A stretch of DNA of 64,000 nt. Origin: Paracoccaceae bacterium (GTDB lineage Bacteria > Pseudomonadota > Alphaproteobacteria > Rhodobacterales > Rhodobacteraceae). The notes beneath the pieces are model-generated. The model was given only the letters and a program-made list of their open reading frames with translations. It searched no databases and was not told the origin of the DNA. This document shows, piece after piece, positions 62,951 to 64,000 of this stretch. The position numbers and the translations under genes were made by a program. The stretch lies in the NCBI GenBank assembly GCA_024304985.1, contig JAMWZC010000006.1:158121-222120 (forward strand), written 5' to 3'. Position 1 is the stretch's first letter; every line of letters begins with the position of its first letter.

Positions 62951-63597
62951 GCCAAAAGCCCCGCGCGCAGATGCAACCGTCGCGGCATCAGCGCGGCCAG
63001 CCGTTCCGAATGAGTCACAAGGATAAGGCCCGCGCCTGTCTCTGCCACCAAGTCACGCAGCAACGTCAGCACGGCATCGGCGGTCGCCTCGTCCAGATTG
63101 CCCGTCGGCTCGTCCGCCAGAACCAAGGCCGGGCGTGGTGACAGCGTCCGGGCAATCGCCACGCGCTGCTGTTGCCCGCCCGACAGTTGCTCGGGGTATT
63201 TGTGCAGATGATCCGAAAGCCCCAGACGTTCCGTCAGGATCCGGTCACGCGCCGGATCATGCCGCCCGGCCAACCGCGCCTGAAAGGCAATGTTCGCAGC
63301 CACGTTGAGCGAGGGGATGAGGTTGAATTGCTGAAAGATGACACCCACGATGCCCCGCCGCAGCGCTGCTCTTCCGACATCGTCCAGCGGTGTCAGATCG
63401 GTGCCATTGATCGCGACCACACCCTTGTCCGCCGTATCCAGTCCGCCGATCAGATGCAGAAGAGTGCTTTTCCCCGACCCGGACTCGCCTGTCAGCGCCA
63501 GCATCCCGCCGCGATCCAGATCGAAGGACACGCCACGCAGAACCGGCGCCTCGGTTCCCGGATAGGTCTTGGTTACATCGCGCAGGTTCAACAGCAT
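62947..63597 (-). CDS. ABC transporter ATP-binding protein (LolD/MacB-type)
   Basis: The 216-residue ATPase has Walker A GESGSGKS, the Q-loop [12 protein letters not shown], signature [13 protein letters not shown], Walker [13 protein letters not shown] and the H-loop VTHSE. This is the MacB/LolD/FtsE class, which pairs with FtsX-type permeases such as its neighbour. The ATG at 63597 has AGAGGTGA upstream; 28 open codons above were rejected. It heads an AttEFGH-like operon. Confidence 0.93.
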   Translation of the reverse strand: MLLNLRDVTKTYPGTEAPVLRGVSFDLDRGGMLALTGESGSGKSTLLHLIGGLDTADKGVVAINGTDLTPLDDVGRAALRRGIVGVIFQQFNLIPSLNVAANIAFQARLAGRHDPARDRILTERLGLSDHLHKYPEQLSGGQQQRVAIARTLSPRPALVLADEPTGNLDEATADAVLTLLRDLVAETGAGLILVTHSERLAALMPRRLHLRAGLLA

Positions 63598-64000
63598 ATC
63601 GTCACCTCTGACACCGGACATAAGCCAAGGCAAGCAACTGAAAAGGGCGACAACCTGCGCAGGTTTGGCCAGTGAGTTCAACTCACTACCACGGCACGGG
63701 GCAGTTTTGCCATGCGTGGGCGGAGTGCGGCCCGATCATTGGTTGTCGGAAGCCGGGGGCCTGGTTGGAACCGGCAAGGAAAACTCGCTTCAATTCCGGA
63801 AAAGTCATGATTCGATTTCACAAAGCCATTCTATATATCCTTAAGTATAGAATTACGCCAAATTGCTGCGGATTATTGAGGATGTTGTTTTTAAACACAT
63901 TTCTCAATCGCTTTAAATGATGGGAAATTCCGCTTTCTTTTCGTCAATTCATGCCTGCTTCTTTGCGGTGCCAAACATTTAACACAATTCAAGGTCAGTC
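63598..64000. other. Right-end region without a recognisable gene, becoming AT-rich
   Basis: The first half has ordinary base composition and probably carries the ABC operon promoter. From about 63800 the sequence is markedly AT-rich, unlike the rest of the window. It contains an 8-base dyad ATTCTATA (63828-63835) / TATAGAAT (63846-63853). Two short plus-strand frames (63569-63844, 63672-63920) have no ribosome site and no recognisable product, so they were not called. Confidence 0.5.

Noticed and set aside
63569..63920. Two overlapping short plus-strand frames at the right end
   Set aside because: No ribosome sites, no recognisable product and partial overlap with the ABC ATPase gene on the other strand.

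Overview
The window is about 62% GC with short intergenic gaps. It carries the gene set of an alphaproteobacterium of the order Rhodobacterales (Rhodobacter/Paracoccus/Roseobacter relatives): membrane cytochrome c552 beside prephenate dehydratase, an fnrL-hemN-usp-ccoNOQP-ccoGHIS block, a ureDAB-CEFG urease operon, TRAP transporters and a tRNA-Met of alphaproteobacterial type. I cannot name the genus. No phage, insertion sequence or CRISPR array was seen.

Layout. 1-7.9 kb: a truncated 2-hydroxyacid dehydrogenase, prephenate dehydratase, cytochrome c552 and a complete Yej-type peptide ABC importer. 7.9-19.1 kb: a microaerobic respiration block with oxygen-independent coproporphyrinogen oxidase (hemN), the oxygen sensor FnrL, a universal stress protein, cbb3 oxidase (ccoNOQP) and its assembly genes (ccoGHIS). 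19.2-24.2 kb: a SPOR-tailed penicillin-binding protein, a HAD hydrolase, ClpS, a methyltransferase and an atypical SDR. 24.4-28.7 kb: hemF, a dihaem cytochrome c peroxidase, hemE and hemC. Five FNR-type half-site pairs lie in front of hemN/fnrL, usp, ccoN, ccoG and the peroxidase, so much of 8-26 kb looks like a local FnrL regulon supplying haem and haem-copper respiration at low oxygen. 28.7-32.0 kb: an FAD-linked oxidase, a periplasmic glutathione peroxidase and a histone-deacetylase-like amidohydrolase.

32.0-49.5 kb is the most interesting part. It is a self-contained catabolic island with a TetR regulator, an MDR oxidoreductase, enoyl-CoA hydratase, two acyl-CoA synthetases, two thiolases, a cytochrome P450, an HSD10-like 3-hydroxyacyl-CoA dehydrogenase, a GST-like protein and two complete TRAP transporters. 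Four copies of one 18-bp dyad (form CAARCAA-N4-TTGYTTG) sit in all of the island's divergent promoter regions, including the one beside tetR. I infer a single TetR regulon for uptake, activation and beta-oxidation-like breakdown of an unidentified carboxylic acid. Both TRAP operons also have a strong hairpin between the binding-protein gene and the small permease gene.

49.6-54.9 kb is a urease operon that includes a 54-residue His-rich membrane protein between ureA and ureB. 55.2 kb is tRNA-Met. 55.3-56.4 kb is a mostly unannotated stretch with a 24-residue membrane peptide and a 115-residue membrane protein, divergently arranged behind two EcfG-like promoters. 56.5-63.6 kb: Tex, a PNPO-like flavoprotein and an AttEFGH-like ABC export/lipocalin operon. 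The last 200 bases turn AT-rich.

Many start codons were moved downstream of the longest reading frame where a Shine-Dalgarno sequence, overlap geometry or an operator supported it. All functional calls rest on motif recognition by eye, not on database searches.
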